A stretch of 64,000 bases of DNA from Flavobacteriales bacterium (GTDB lineage Bacteria; Bacteroidota; Bacteroidia; Flavobacteriales_F; PHOS-HE28). Both the position numbers and the translations under genes were made by a program. The notes beneath the pieces are model-generated. The model was not told the DNA's origin, did no database searches, and saw only the letters and a list, made by a program, of their open reading frames with translations. The stretch covers positions 2,356,001-2,420,000 of the forward strand of contig JADJOI010000003.1 in the NCBI GenBank assembly GCA_016713875.1, read 5' to 3'. How positions within the stretch are numbered: the stretch's first letter is position 1; each line of letters begins with the position of its first letter. Shown here piece by piece: positions 25,218 through 35,707 of the stretch.

Positions 25218-26006
25218 TCAGCGCACGGTCATGGCGTTCAGCATGTTGCCGTACACCGTGTTGAGCTTCTGGAGGTTGTCGCTCAATTGGGCGATGTTGT
25301 CCTTGTAGCGCTTGGTGTCGTCCACGCTGTTGCGCAGGTTGGTAAGCAGTTCGCCCACCCCTTCGAACATCTGGTTGGCGGCCTCGAGCTTCTCGCGGCT
25401 GCTGCGCAGCTGCATCTCGTACATCTCGTTGAGCGCGCTGAGGTTCTGGCTCATGCGGCTGAGGCTCTCGCCGGCGCTCTTGCCGGCGTCCACGTTGTCC
25501 GTCAGGCCCACGAGGCTCTCGCTGGCCTTGGCGTAGCTGTCGCTGAGGCTGCTCACCTTGGTGCTGGCGTCCTTCAGGCTGTTGGCGTACTCGTTGGTCG
25601 CCGCAGCGGCGCCGGTGATCTCGGTCATCTGCTTGGCCTGGTCGCTCAACGAACGCATGCCGTTGCCAAGGCTCTCGATGAGCTCGGGCTCGATCTTGGC
25701 GGCCTCCAGCATATCGTCCAGCTGCTCGGTGACCGAACGCTGATCGTCCTTGCGGAAGTCATCGCCCTCGGCGCGTTCACCAGTAGCGAGCTCCGGGTAC
25801 ACCAAGCTCCAATCGGGATCCTCGTGCGGGGGTTCGAAGGCCGAGAAGAAGAAGATGATGGCCTCTGTACTGAGGCCCAGGATGAGGAAAAGGTCCGCAG
25901 CGGGCCAGTGCTGGATCTTGAACAGCGCGCCCACGATCACGACCGCGGCACCGATCCCGTACAACTTGGCCATGAAGTTCTTCCACTTCTTGCTACCGGG
26001 TTTCAT
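25218..26006 (-). CDS. gldL: T9SS motor component GldL/PorL
   Basis: A 262-residue protein. Two transmembrane helices near the N-terminus (GIGAAVVIVGALFKIQHWP and LFLILGLSTEAIIFFFSAF) are followed by a long cytoplasmic coiled-coil-like domain with many heptads. The Glu in the second helix (LSTEAII) matches the conserved residue needed for proton flow in GldL. It assembles as a pentamer around the GldM dimer. The gene lies between gldK and gldM with gaps of 94 and 52 bases. Confidence 0.96.
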   Translation of the reverse strand: MKPGSKKWKNFMAKLYGIGAAVVIVGALFKIQHWPAADLFLILGLSTEAIIFFFSAFEPPHEDPDWSLVYPELATGERAEGDDFRKDDQRSVTEQLDDMLEAAKIEPELIESLGNGMRSLSDQAKQMTEITGAAAATNEYANSLKDASTKVSSLSDSYAKASESLVGLTDNVDAGKSAGESLSRMSQNLSALNEMYEMQLRSSREKLEAANQMFEGVGELLTNLRNSVDDTKRYKDNIAQLSDNLQKLNTVYGNMLNAMTVR

Positions 26007-26100
26007 CGTTCGTCCTTGCGTTTAGGGTTGGTCTGAAGAGTTGGTCCTTGCTATCGAGCAGCCCCCTTGCAGGTTCAGTGCGGAGGCGGTTCTTCTGTTC

Positions 26101-27450
26101 CTAGAGGTCTTCGGCGTTCACGGCCTTTCCGCGACCCAGGTAGGTCATGACGCTGCGGAAGCCGATGTAGCACTTGGAGGTGTCCTGGTATTCGTAGCTG
26201 CGTGTGCCGGTCTGCAGGTACCACCCGATGTCCTTCCAAGAGCCACCGCGGATCACCTTGCGCTTCAGCGAGGGCGGATCGTTGGCCAGGGCGTCGTAGC
26301 TGTACTCGGGGTTCAGGTCGTGGTCGAAATCATACACCGCCTCATCGAAGGCTGTGCTGGTCCACTCGGCCACGTTGCCGGCCATGTTGTAAAGGCCATA
26401 GTCGTTCGGCGAATAGCTGTCGATGGGTACGGTGTGGAAGCCGCCATCGTCGGTGTAGTTGCCGTGCAGCGGTTTGAAGTTGCCCAGGAAGCAGCCTTGG
26501 CGGTTGCGGATGTAGGGGCCGCCCCAAGGGTAGGGCTGGAGGTCCAGACCACCGCGTGCGGCGTACTCCCACTCCGCCTCGGTGGGCAGGCGGAACCGGT
26601 TCACGAAGGGCTCCTCCTGGGAACTGAGCCAGCTGTTCATCAGCATCGAGCGCCACACGTTGAACGCCGTCGCCTGGGTCCACGTGATGCCCACCACTGG
26701 ATAATCGTCGTAGGCCGGATGCCAAAAGTAGTTCTCCGTCATCGGCTCGTTGAACGAGTAGGTGAAGTCATGCACCCAGGCAAGCGTGTCCGGATACACA
26801 TTGATGACCTCTTTGATGATGAACTTGCTGCGGTCACTGTGGCCGCGGATGGCGTTGTTCTGTCCTTTCGTGTTGGTATAGCTCAGGTCGAGGTCACGCC
26901 CGGACTTCTTGGCGGCCTCCTTGAGGTCGATCCAATAGTACTCGAACATGAGCTTGCGGGTGTCGATCTCCTTGCGGCGATAGAACTGCTCGCTTTCGCT
27001 GTAGAACATGTCGGCGAGCGCTTCACGCTCCTCCTCACCCCACCAGTTGATCCGCTCGCGCCAGTTGATCACCGGGGGATCGATCTCCTCGCCGAACTCG
27101 TCCTCACTGATGACGTGTTCGCCAATATCGTCCTCGCCCAGCAGCCGTTTGGCGGTGCTGTCGACCACGTAGTACACGAACTGACGGTACTCGTTGTTGG
27201 AGATCTCCGTCTGGTCGATGTAGAACGCCTGGACCGAGACGGTCTTGCTCTTGGAGACCATGGCGTAGGGGGCGTCCTGGTCGCTGGGGCCCATGGTGTA
27301 GCTGCCCATGGGGATGTAGTTCATCCCGTAAGGGTCCACCTGGTACCAGTCCGGACGTCCGACGACGCCGATGAGCTGCCCCTGACCGCCGCCGCCGCAA
27401 CTGGCCAGCAAGCCGACAGCGCCGATGTAGATGATGGGACGAAGTTGCAT
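26101..27450 (-). CDS. gldK: T9SS outer-membrane ring lipoprotein GldK/PorK
   Basis: A 449-residue lipoprotein with lipobox GLLASC (Cys18). The rest is a formylglycine-generating-enzyme (sulfatase-modifying factor) fold: NYIPMGSYTMGPSD, FRLPTEAEWEYAARGG, YNMAGNVAEWTS and KVIRGGSWKD. In the T9SS this fold is structural, forming a ring with GldN on the periplasmic face of the outer membrane. It contains an insertion of about 100 residues (about 110-220) that is usual for GldK. It is the second gene of the operon, 104 bases after porP. Confidence 0.95.
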   Translation of the reverse strand: MQLRPIIYIGAVGLLASCGGGGQGQLIGVVGRPDWYQVDPYGMNYIPMGSYTMGPSDQDAPYAMVSKSKTVSVQAFYIDQTEISNNEYRQFVYYVVDSTAKRLLGEDDIGEHVISEDEFGEEIDPPVINWRERINWWGEEEREALADMFYSESEQFYRRKEIDTRKLMFEYYWIDLKEAAKKSGRDLDLSYTNTKGQNNAIRGHSDRSKFIIKEVINVYPDTLAWVHDFTYSFNEPMTENYFWHPAYDDYPVVGITWTQATAFNVWRSMLMNSWLSSQEEPFVNRFRLPTEAEWEYAARGGLDLQPYPWGGPYIRNRQGCFLGNFKPLHGNYTDDGGFHTVPIDSYSPNDYGLYNMAGNVAEWTSTAFDEAVYDFDHDLNPEYSYDALANDPPSLKRKVIRGGSWKDIGWYLQTGTRSYEYQDTSKCYIGFRSVMTYLGRGKAVNAEDL

Positions 27451-27554
27451 GGTTCCTCCGTTTGTGCCGTTCGATCGTTGGGGCCTTGGGGTCCGGGTAA
27501 GCGAACACTTCAGGCTAGACTTCGTACGGCCGTGCAGGTGTTTGGGTTACCGAC

Positions 27555-28487
27555 TTACAGGAAGCGGATGTTCCGGTAGATCTCGAGCTTCTCCGGCTTG
27601 ATGATCTTGAAGCAGTAGTTCAACATCACCTCGTGGCTGCCGCTGCTGTAGTTGCTGAGCTGGGAGGTGGTCACGTCGTAGCTGTACCCCAGTCGGATGC
27701 TGGAGTTGCCGCTGGGGAACTTGTACTGGTAGCCGATCATGGGGGCGATGGCATCCTCGGTACGGTAGGTAACGCCCAGCCAGACCATGTCATTGTAGAG
27801 GAAGGTGGCGTTGATGTCCAGCTGTGTGGTGGCTGCGTCGCTCTTGACCAGAACGCTGGGCTGGAGCACATATTTCTTATTGCCGCCGATGGCCCAGTCG
27901 TAGCCGCCCTGCAGGAAATAATGGCGGGCGTTCTTGATGCTGACATCCTCCAACGCGGTCTCCGGCAGCTGGGTGCTGCTGATCCCCACCCAGAAGGTCG
28001 GTGCCACATAATAGAGGCCGGCGCCGAGGTCGAAGCCGGCATCGGACACCCCGGCGTCAGGGATCGCGTCGTCATTGGCGACAGGGTCCACAGCCACCCA
28101 ATCACTGCCCAGGGAGCGGCTGGTCATGCCCGCATAGATGCCCACCCCGAAGGTACCGGGCCCGAACTTGCGGTGGAAGGAGTAGCTGAGCCGGGCGATG
28201 GTCCCCTTCTGTTGCCCGAGCTGGTCCATGTAAACGGACAGGCCCACCCCACTGCTGATCTTGCTGATCGGCATCTGGAAGTTGAAGAGACCTGTCTTGG
28301 GCGCACCATCAAAGCCGCTCCACTGCTGGCGCAGGAGGGCCGTGACGCACATGTTGCCGCTGGTTCCGGCCACGGCCGGGTTCACCGAGAGGCGGTCGAA
28401 CATGTACTGGGTGTACTGCGGTTCCTGCTGGGCGTGCACAACACCCATCAGGCCCGCGCAAAGCGCTGCGGTCAGTTTCCCCCTCAT
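27555..28487 (-). CDS. PorP/SprF-family T9SS outer-membrane protein
   Basis: A 310-residue outer-membrane beta-barrel with a signal peptide ending GVVHAQ. The family hallmarks are QEPQYTQYMFDRLSVNPAVAGT at the mature N-terminus and alternating amphipathic strands to the end (LNYCFKIIKPEKLEIYRNIRFL). Its place directly before gldK matches the porP-porK-porL-porM-porN order of Porphyromonas, which favours PorP over the SprF paralogues. PorP-type proteins link the T9SS trans-envelope complex to the outer membrane. Confidence 0.9.
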   Translation of the reverse strand: MRGKLTAALCAGLMGVVHAQQEPQYTQYMFDRLSVNPAVAGTSGNMCVTALLRQQWSGFDGAPKTGLFNFQMPISKISSGVGLSVYMDQLGQQKGTIARLSYSFHRKFGPGTFGVGIYAGMTSRSLGSDWVAVDPVANDDAIPDAGVSDAGFDLGAGLYYVAPTFWVGISSTQLPETALEDVSIKNARHYFLQGGYDWAIGGNKKYVLQPSVLVKSDAATTQLDINATFLYNDMVWLGVTYRTEDAIAPMIGYQYKFPSGNSSIRLGYSYDVTTSQLSNYSSGSHEVMLNYCFKIIKPEKLEIYRNIRFL

Positions 28488-28620
28488 CCTTGGTTCCGTT
28501 CTGGGCCGGGCCGTCCGGGGACGATGTTCCCCTCGGGACCGGCGTTGATCCCGGCGCCAATATAGCAAAGATCCGGACCGGCCAAATTTCCCCAAGCCCA
28601 GCAGGGGCGGGCGAAGGCGG

Positions 28621-29790
28621 TCAAGCCAGCTTCTGGAAGGTGCGCCACCAGCGGTCCGGCACCTCCTCGCGGCAGGCCATCTGGTAGTCGGCGTAACTGC
28701 AGGGCACCAGATGATGGCGCTCGAAGCGGGCCTCCTGCTCGGCGCGGTAAGGCACGTCCATCCACCAGCGGTCGCTCACCGCGCTTTTGTAGAACACCAG
28801 TTCCTGCTCGTTGCCGCGGATGGGGATCCGGAACCGGGTGAAGCGTTTGCGGTCGAGCCACGGCAGGTCGTTGGTCCGCGAGCGGAAGCCGTCGAGGAAG
28901 CACCAGATCAACTGCGCAGCCAGCTGGGCGGTGACCCCGTCCTGGTCACGCCCGGGATCCAGTTCGTAGAGCCCCACGGACGAGATCTTCTCGCTGATGC
29001 CGGCATAGCGCATGAGCTGGCAGACCTCTTCGGCGTGGAACCCGTTCGGGCCGGGTCGGGTGGTACCGGGGGCATCGCTGCGGCGCACCGCCGAGAGGTC
29101 CACGCTCAGGGTGTCGCCGTTGCGGAGCACGGGTTCGGCATCCGCCAGGTGGTCCCGCAGCTCGCCCAGACGATGCGCATCGAAGAAGAGCTTGTCCATG
29201 AGCTCGATGCCGGGCTGGTCCACCAGGTAGGTCTGGAAGCCGAGGTTGCTGTAGTTGAACAGGTAGTTGGGCTGGCGCAGCACGATGTGACTGAGGTAGC
29301 TGCTGTCGGCGAGGCCCTGCCCAGGCTCGCCCAGGTCGAACCGCGCATCGATGCAGACCAGGTTGGCCGTGCGCTCCAGTTTCTCGTAGGCCAGGTACTG
29401 GGTGAAGGTGTGGCCCTGCCCGCCGCCCAGGATGATGGGCACGATGCCGCGCCGCACCAGTTCGGCGACGGACTCCGCGAGGGCGTGCTGGGTATCCTGT
29501 GCGCTCGCACCGGGGTGGATGTCGCCGAGGTCCACCAGCTGCAGCCGCCCCTGCGGACGGAAGAGCGGATACAGCTGCTCGCGGATGGCATCGGGGGCCT
29601 CCACACAGCGCCGTGGGCGGGCGTGGCCGGGATCGTCGAGCACGCCGAGCAGGGCCACCTGTGCGCCTTCCAGTTCCGGAAAACCGGACGGCCCGTGGAA
29701 CTGCGCCCCATCGCCCAGGGTGTGGGCCCCATGGTCAGGGCGCTGGGCGCCGAAGCGGGGGCTTGGGCGGAAATAAAGGCTGATGTCCAT
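28621..29790 (-). CDS. Arginase/ureohydrolase-fold protein with altered metal ligands
   Basis: A 389-residue protein of the arginase/formimidoylglutamase superfamily. The three motif regions are recognisable but changed. GGDH reads GGGQGH. DAHxD reads DARFD, so the metal-binding His is Arg. SxDxD reads SVDLS, so one Asp is Ser. The downstream Glu in YELDP is kept. Loss of two or more Mn ligands suggests it is not a classical ureohydrolase. It lies between topA and the T9SS operon on the same strand. Homologues in Bacteroidota are often annotated formimidoylglutamase; that activity is doubtful here. Confidence 0.8.
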   Translation of the reverse strand: MDISLYFRPSPRFGAQRPDHGAHTLGDGAQFHGPSGFPELEGAQVALLGVLDDPGHARPRRCVEAPDAIREQLYPLFRPQGRLQLVDLGDIHPGASAQDTQHALAESVAELVRRGIVPIILGGGQGHTFTQYLAYEKLERTANLVCIDARFDLGEPGQGLADSSYLSHIVLRQPNYLFNYSNLGFQTYLVDQPGIELMDKLFFDAHRLGELRDHLADAEPVLRNGDTLSVDLSAVRRSDAPGTTRPGPNGFHAEEVCQLMRYAGISEKISSVGLYELDPGRDQDGVTAQLAAQLIWCFLDGFRSRTNDLPWLDRKRFTRFRIPIRGNEQELVFYKSAVSDRWWMDVPYRAEQEARFERHHLVPCSYADYQMACREEVPDRWWRTFQKLA

Positions 29791-29918
29791 GCACGGGCCT
29801 GACCGAGGGTGCGGTCACTGCGAAGGTCCAACGCACCCGGGCGACCGCTGCACCGCACCGCACCGAGCTACGCACAAGGTGCTGTTGGCAACCCTGGACC
29901 GGATCCGCGTGTCCGGGG

Positions 29919-32525
29919 TCAGGCCTTTTTGGCGGCGGCCTTCTTCGCCGAAGCCTTCTTCGCAGCGGCCTTCTTGGCCGGTGCTTTTTTCGCCGGCGCC
30001 TTCTGCGCCGGTGCGCTGCGTCCGCGTCCTTTCCGGCCACCCTTCTTCTCGGGCGCCGCGGCCAGCAGCTCGGTGGCCTGCTCCAGGGTCACGTCCTCGG
30101 GCTTGGTGCCCTTGGGCACATTGGCGTTCCTGCCACCATCGGTGATGTAAGGACCATAGCGCCCGTCGAGCACCTGGATGGCGCTGTTGGGGAACTCCTT
30201 GAGCACGATCTGGCGGGCGCCGGCGAGCTTGGCCTCCACCAGTTCGATGGCGCGCTCCAAGGTCACTGCGTTGGGATCCTCGGTCTTCGGGATGTTGGCG
30301 TAGGTCTTGCCGAACTTCACGTAGGGACCGAAGCGGCCACGGCCGGCCACGATCATCTCGCCCTTGTGCTCGCCCAGGTCGCGGGTGGCGCTGGCGACCT
30401 TCTTCAGGTCGATGAGCTCGATGGCACGGGCCAGGTCGATGCTGAGCGGATCATCCTCAGAGGTGAGGCTGGCGAAGGTGCCGCCCAGGCGGACGTAGGG
30501 TCCGAAGCGACCGATGGCCACGGAGACCACCTCGCCATCGCGCTCGCCGAGGGTGCGCGGGAGCTTGAAGAGGTCGAGGGCCTCCTCCAGGGTGATGGTG
30601 CCGATGCTCTGGTCCTTGCGCAGGCTGGCGAACCTGGGCTTCTCCTCGTCCTCGGCGTCGCCGATCTGGATCATGGGACCGAAGCGCCCGATGCGCGCCA
30701 CCACTTTGCGGCCGCTGGTGGGGTCCATACCCAGTTCGCGCGATCCGGTGGCCCGCTCGGCCGTCTCGCTCACCGTGCCGATGGTCTTGTGGAAGGGCGC
30801 GTAGAACTCCTTGAGCATGGCGCGCCAGTTCATGGTGCCTTCGGCGATCTGGTCGAACTCGCCCTCCACGTACGCCGTGAAGTTGAGGTCCACGATCGTG
30901 GGGAAGTGCTCCACCAGGAAGTCGTTCACCACCATGCCGATGTCCGTGGGGAAGAGCTTCTGCTTCTCGGCGCCCACGTTCTCCACGGCGGTGCGGTCCG
31001 CGATGGCGCCGTCGGCCAGGGTGAGGATGCGGTACGGGCGCGGGGTGCCTTCGCGGTTCTCCTTCACCACGTAGCCGCGCTTCTGCACGGTGCTGATGGT
31101 GGGCGCGTAGGTGCTGGGGCGGCCGATGCCGAGCTCCTCGAGCTTCTTCACCAGGCTGGCCTCGGTGTAGCGGGGCGCGGGGCGCTCGAAGCGCTGGGTG
31201 GCGGTCATCTCCTGTAGGCCGAGGACCTCGCCCTGCTTCATGTCGGGCAGCAGGCCCTCCTGCTCCTCGCTGTCGCCCTCGTCGTCGCGGCCTTCCATGT
31301 ACACCTTCAGGAAGCCGTCGAAGAGGATCACCTCGCCTTGGGCGACGAGGTCATCGCCCGGATGGCCGCTGATGGCGATGTTGACGACGGTCTTCTCCAG
31401 CTCGGCGTCGGCCATCTGGCTGGCGAGGGTGCGCTTGCTGATGAGGTCGTACAGGCGTTCGGCATCGCGGTCGGCGCCGGCGGTGCGCACGTTAAGGTCG
31501 GTGGGACGGATGGCCTCGTGGGCCTCCTGCGCGCCCTTGCTCTTGCTCTGGTAGCGGCGGGTCTTGCAGTAGCGTGCGCCGTACTGGGCGGTGATGGCCG
31601 CCTCGGCGGCGCCGATGGCCTGCTCGCTGAGGTTCACCGAGTCGGTACGCATGTAGGTGATGTGCCCCTGCTCGTAGAGCCCCTGGGCGATGCGCATGGT
31701 GCGGTCCACCCCGAAGCCGAGCTTGCGGCTGGCCTCCTGTTGCAGCGTGCTGGTGGTGAAGGGTGCGGCGGGGGTGCGCTTGCCGGGCTTCTTCTCCACC
31801 GCGTTCACGGTGAAGGTGGCGCCCAGGCAGCCCTGCAGGAAGGCCATGGCCTCGGCCTCGGTGGCGAAGCGCTTGGGCAGTTCGGCCTTCACGGTGGCCT
31901 TGCTGCCGGTGGTGAGCAGGGCGGTGATGCGGAAGGCGCTCTTCTCGGCGAACCCGAGGATCTCGCGCTCGCGCTCCACGATGAGGCGCACGGCCACGCT
32001 CTGCACCCGGCCCGCGCTGAGGCTGGGCTTCACCTTGCGCCACAGGATGGGGCTGAGCTCGTAGCCCACCAGGCGGTCGAGCACGCGGCGGGCCTGCTGG
32101 GCATCCACTAGGTGCACGTCGATCGAACGCGGGTTCTCGATGGCCTTGAGGATGGCCGGCTTGGTGATCTCATTGAAGGTGATGCGCCGCACCTTGTCCT
32201 CAGGCAGCTTCAGCGCTTCCTTCAAATGCCAGCTGATGGCCTCCCCTTCGCGGTCTTCATCGGTCGCGAGCCACACGATGGCCGCCTTGTCGGCTTCCTT
32301 CTTCAGCGCGTTGAGGCGGTCCTTCTTGTCGTCGGGGATGATGTAAGTGGGCTCGAAGCCGTTCTCCACGTCCACGCTGAGGTCGCGCTCGGGCAGGTCG
32401 CGGACGTGGCCGTAGCTGCTGAGCACGGTGTAGCCCTCGCCCAGGTATTTCTCGATGGTCTTCGCCTTGGCGGGCGACTCCACGATCACCAGGTCGCCGC
32501 TTGCTGCTTCCTTCTTCTTTGCCAT
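29919..32525 (-). CDS. topA: DNA topoisomerase I
   Basis: An 868-residue type IA topoisomerase that relaxes negative supercoils. The TOPRIM domain starts LVIVESPAKAKTIEKYLG and contains the acidic triad region (WLATDEDREGEAISWHL). The active-site Tyr lies in the GHITYMRTDSVNLSE block. Zinc-finger cysteines are absent; instead there are repeated C-terminal domains (GRFGPYVRLG, GRFGPYVKFG, GRYGPYITDG) and a long Lys/Ala-rich tail of PAKKA-type repeats. The ATG at 32525 gives MAKKKEAASG and is preferred over an upstream in-frame start. Confidence 0.96.
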   Translation of the reverse strand: MAKKKEAASGDLVIVESPAKAKTIEKYLGEGYTVLSSYGHVRDLPERDLSVDVENGFEPTYIIPDDKKDRLNALKKEADKAAIVWLATDEDREGEAISWHLKEALKLPEDKVRRITFNEITKPAILKAIENPRSIDVHLVDAQQARRVLDRLVGYELSPILWRKVKPSLSAGRVQSVAVRLIVEREREILGFAEKSAFRITALLTTGSKATVKAELPKRFATEAEAMAFLQGCLGATFTVNAVEKKPGKRTPAAPFTTSTLQQEASRKLGFGVDRTMRIAQGLYEQGHITYMRTDSVNLSEQAIGAAEAAITAQYGARYCKTRRYQSKSKGAQEAHEAIRPTDLNVRTAGADRDAERLYDLISKRTLASQMADAELEKTVVNIAISGHPGDDLVAQGEVILFDGFLKVYMEGRDDEGDSEEQEGLLPDMKQGEVLGLQEMTATQRFERPAPRYTEASLVKKLEELGIGRPSTYAPTISTVQKRGYVVKENREGTPRPYRILTLADGAIADRTAVENVGAEKQKLFPTDIGMVVNDFLVEHFPTIVDLNFTAYVEGEFDQIAEGTMNWRAMLKEFYAPFHKTIGTVSETAERATGSRELGMDPTSGRKVVARIGRFGPMIQIGDAEDEEKPRFASLRKDQSIGTITLEEALDLFKLPRTLGERDGEVVSVAIGRFGPYVRLGGTFASLTSEDDPLSIDLARAIELIDLKKVASATRDLGEHKGEMIVAGRGRFGPYVKFGKTYANIPKTEDPNAVTLERAIELVEAKLAGARQIVLKEFPNSAIQVLDGRYGPYITDGGRNANVPKGTKPEDVTLEQATELLAAAPEKKGGRKGRGRSAPAQKAPAKKAPAKKAAAKKASAKKAAAKKA

Positions 32526-32692
32526 GGGATGCCGTTCTGAGGCCGCAAAAGAACGATCATCCGGAGCGGTGCGGTCCATGCCGCGCCCCCTCTCCCCTTC
32601 CTTCCCCTACGGGGAAACTTTTTTCAACAGGGACGGGGCCTCGCGCGGTGGCGTGTGCCACGCACGCGTGCGCATGGGTACGCGCACGAGGC

Positions 32693-33430
32693 TCACCGGA
32701 CCGGTGGCCGCATCCATTCGGTGAGGGCCATGCGCTTGGTGGTGAACGCCCATCCCAGGCGCACCCCCGACTCCCAGGAGCGCGAGCCGCCACCGGTGCG
32801 GATCATGGGCACCAGGCTGAGGGCGGTGAAGGGGTCGATGACCAGTTCACCGCCGGGGGTGAGCGGAACGCGGATGCCCAGTCCCAGCAGGGCCCGCAGC
32901 TCGCCGCCGAAGCCCTTGGGGTCGGCGTCCACGAGCGTTTCGTTCACCGGGCCGTTGAGGCCCCAATAGGAGCGGGTGCCGTTCATCCGGCCCGCGACCA
33001 CCGCCCCTATCGCCAGTCCGAAACGTACCCTGGTGGTCCCGGCCCGGTCCAGGTCCACTTCGGGCAGCAAGGCCACACGTACGGTGTAAAGCTCCACGGA
33101 GGCCGAGGTGGCCTCGCCGCTGCCCAGGCCGCCATCGGACCAAGAAGCGCTGAACCGGCGTCGATCGACCTGCAGTTCGCCCCCCAGATGAATGCGGCCC
33201 GGCGCGTGCTCGCGGTAGAAGACGGCCATCGACCAGGCGGGCTGGTCGACCCCGTCGAAGTGCAGCTGGCCGGAGGTGTTCTTGCGCTTCCGTTCCTGCA
33301 GGTCGAGATGGGCCGCGCCGACCGTGATGCCCACTGCGTATTGGGCCGTGGTCGTGTGGAACGAAACAGCCCAGATGGCCAGCATGCACAAGCGGGGCAG
33401 ACCGCGGCAAGGACCGCTGGTCGTCTTCAT
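32693..33430 (-). CDS. Outer-membrane beta-barrel-like protein (tandem paralogue 2)
   Basis: A 245-residue exported protein with a signal peptide ending SFHTTTAQ. Alternating strands and strong aromatic/Gly content (YAVGITVGAAHLDLQ, VFYREHAPGRIHLGGEL) suggest a small outer-membrane barrel. It is a paralogue of the gene directly upstream (33453-34166): both share the YxVGxxxG start, the VxYRE segment and the order of later strands. Function unknown. The start at 33430 is chosen to place the signal peptide first; the gap to the upstream gene is 22 bases. Confidence 0.7.
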   Translation of the reverse strand: MKTTSGPCRGLPRLCMLAIWAVSFHTTTAQYAVGITVGAAHLDLQERKRKNTSGQLHFDGVDQPAWSMAVFYREHAPGRIHLGGELQVDRRRFSASWSDGGLGSGEATSASVELYTVRVALLPEVDLDRAGTTRVRFGLAIGAVVAGRMNGTRSYWGLNGPVNETLVDADPKGFGGELRALLGLGIRVPLTPGGELVIDPFTALSLVPMIRTGGGSRSWESGVRLGWAFTTKRMALTEWMRPPVR

Positions 33431-33452
33431 GGCTTCGTTCCGGGCGATCACT

Positions 33453-34166
33453 TCAGGGTGTGTTCGGTGCCCCGGCACGCACGGTTTCCCACAGCGTTCG
33501 GCGCTTCATCCTGAGCCCGACGGACACATTCAATCCGAAGTCGATCGACATGAACCTGGGATCATCCTCCTTCATGGGTGTGATGCTCACACTGGCGTAG
33601 GGGTCGACGGAGAGGCTGAGCCGCTGGTGCAGCGCGGACCAGAAGCCGAAGCCCAGGAACCATCGCACATCACCATGGTAGTCGAGATCATCCTGGCGGA
33701 ACGTTTCACTGTCGGAAGGGCTCAGTGTGCTCCATCCGGAATAGGTACCCCGGGCGTTGCCGCCAACGAAGAAGCCGAACTGGGGTCCGGTCCGCAAGTT
33801 CAGGCGCCCCTTCCCGTCCAGACGAACTTCAAGGCCGACGTACGCATGGACGAAATCCGCATTGACAGCGGTCTCGTAGTTCGAACCGTAACCCAGCCCA
33901 CCCGTGGTGTAGTCCGCTCGGAAGGACCGGTGTGTCCATTGGCCCCCAAGGCCAAGACCGACCCCCTTTGCGCTTCGTTCCCGGTACCAAACACCAACGG
34001 TGTACGGTATCACGTCGCCCGGTCCGAAAGAGCCGCCCCCCCTGGAGTTCCTGGAGGTGGACATCGCGGCGTGGAACACTCCACCGGACAACCCCACCTC
34101 GTACTGCGCGGAGATCCGAACGTGCCCGATCGCGAGAAGGGCGATGACGAACAAGGCAGCACGCAT
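33453..34166 (-). CDS. Outer-membrane beta-barrel-like protein (tandem paralogue 1)
   Basis: A 237-residue exported protein with a signal peptide ending GHVRISAQ. The mature region YEVGLSGGVFHAAM, then VWYRERSAKGVGLGLGGQW, and alternating strands to the end resemble an eight-stranded porin-like barrel. It is related to the next gene downstream and both probably form one transcript. No conserved catalytic motif is visible. It is divergent from miaB. Confidence 0.7.
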   Translation of the reverse strand: MRAALFVIALLAIGHVRISAQYEVGLSGGVFHAAMSTSRNSRGGGSFGPGDVIPYTVGVWYRERSAKGVGLGLGGQWTHRSFRADYTTGGLGYGSNYETAVNADFVHAYVGLEVRLDGKGRLNLRTGPQFGFFVGGNARGTYSGWSTLSPSDSETFRQDDLDYHGDVRWFLGFGFWSALHQRLSLSVDPYASVSITPMKEDDPRFMSIDFGLNVSVGLRMKRRTLWETVRAGAPNTP

Positions 34167-34264
34167 GGCCGAAAGGTCGCCGAAATGTAGGGGCCAGCCA
34201 CCCTCTGCCACCTTGTCAGTTCCACGGGACCAACCCTTACCTTAGCAGCCCTTCCGACGAACCG

Positions 34265-35668
<1,404 letters not shown>

Positions 35669-35707
35669 GACCAACGGGCGGGAACGCCCACCAGAGAACG
35701 GCACGGC

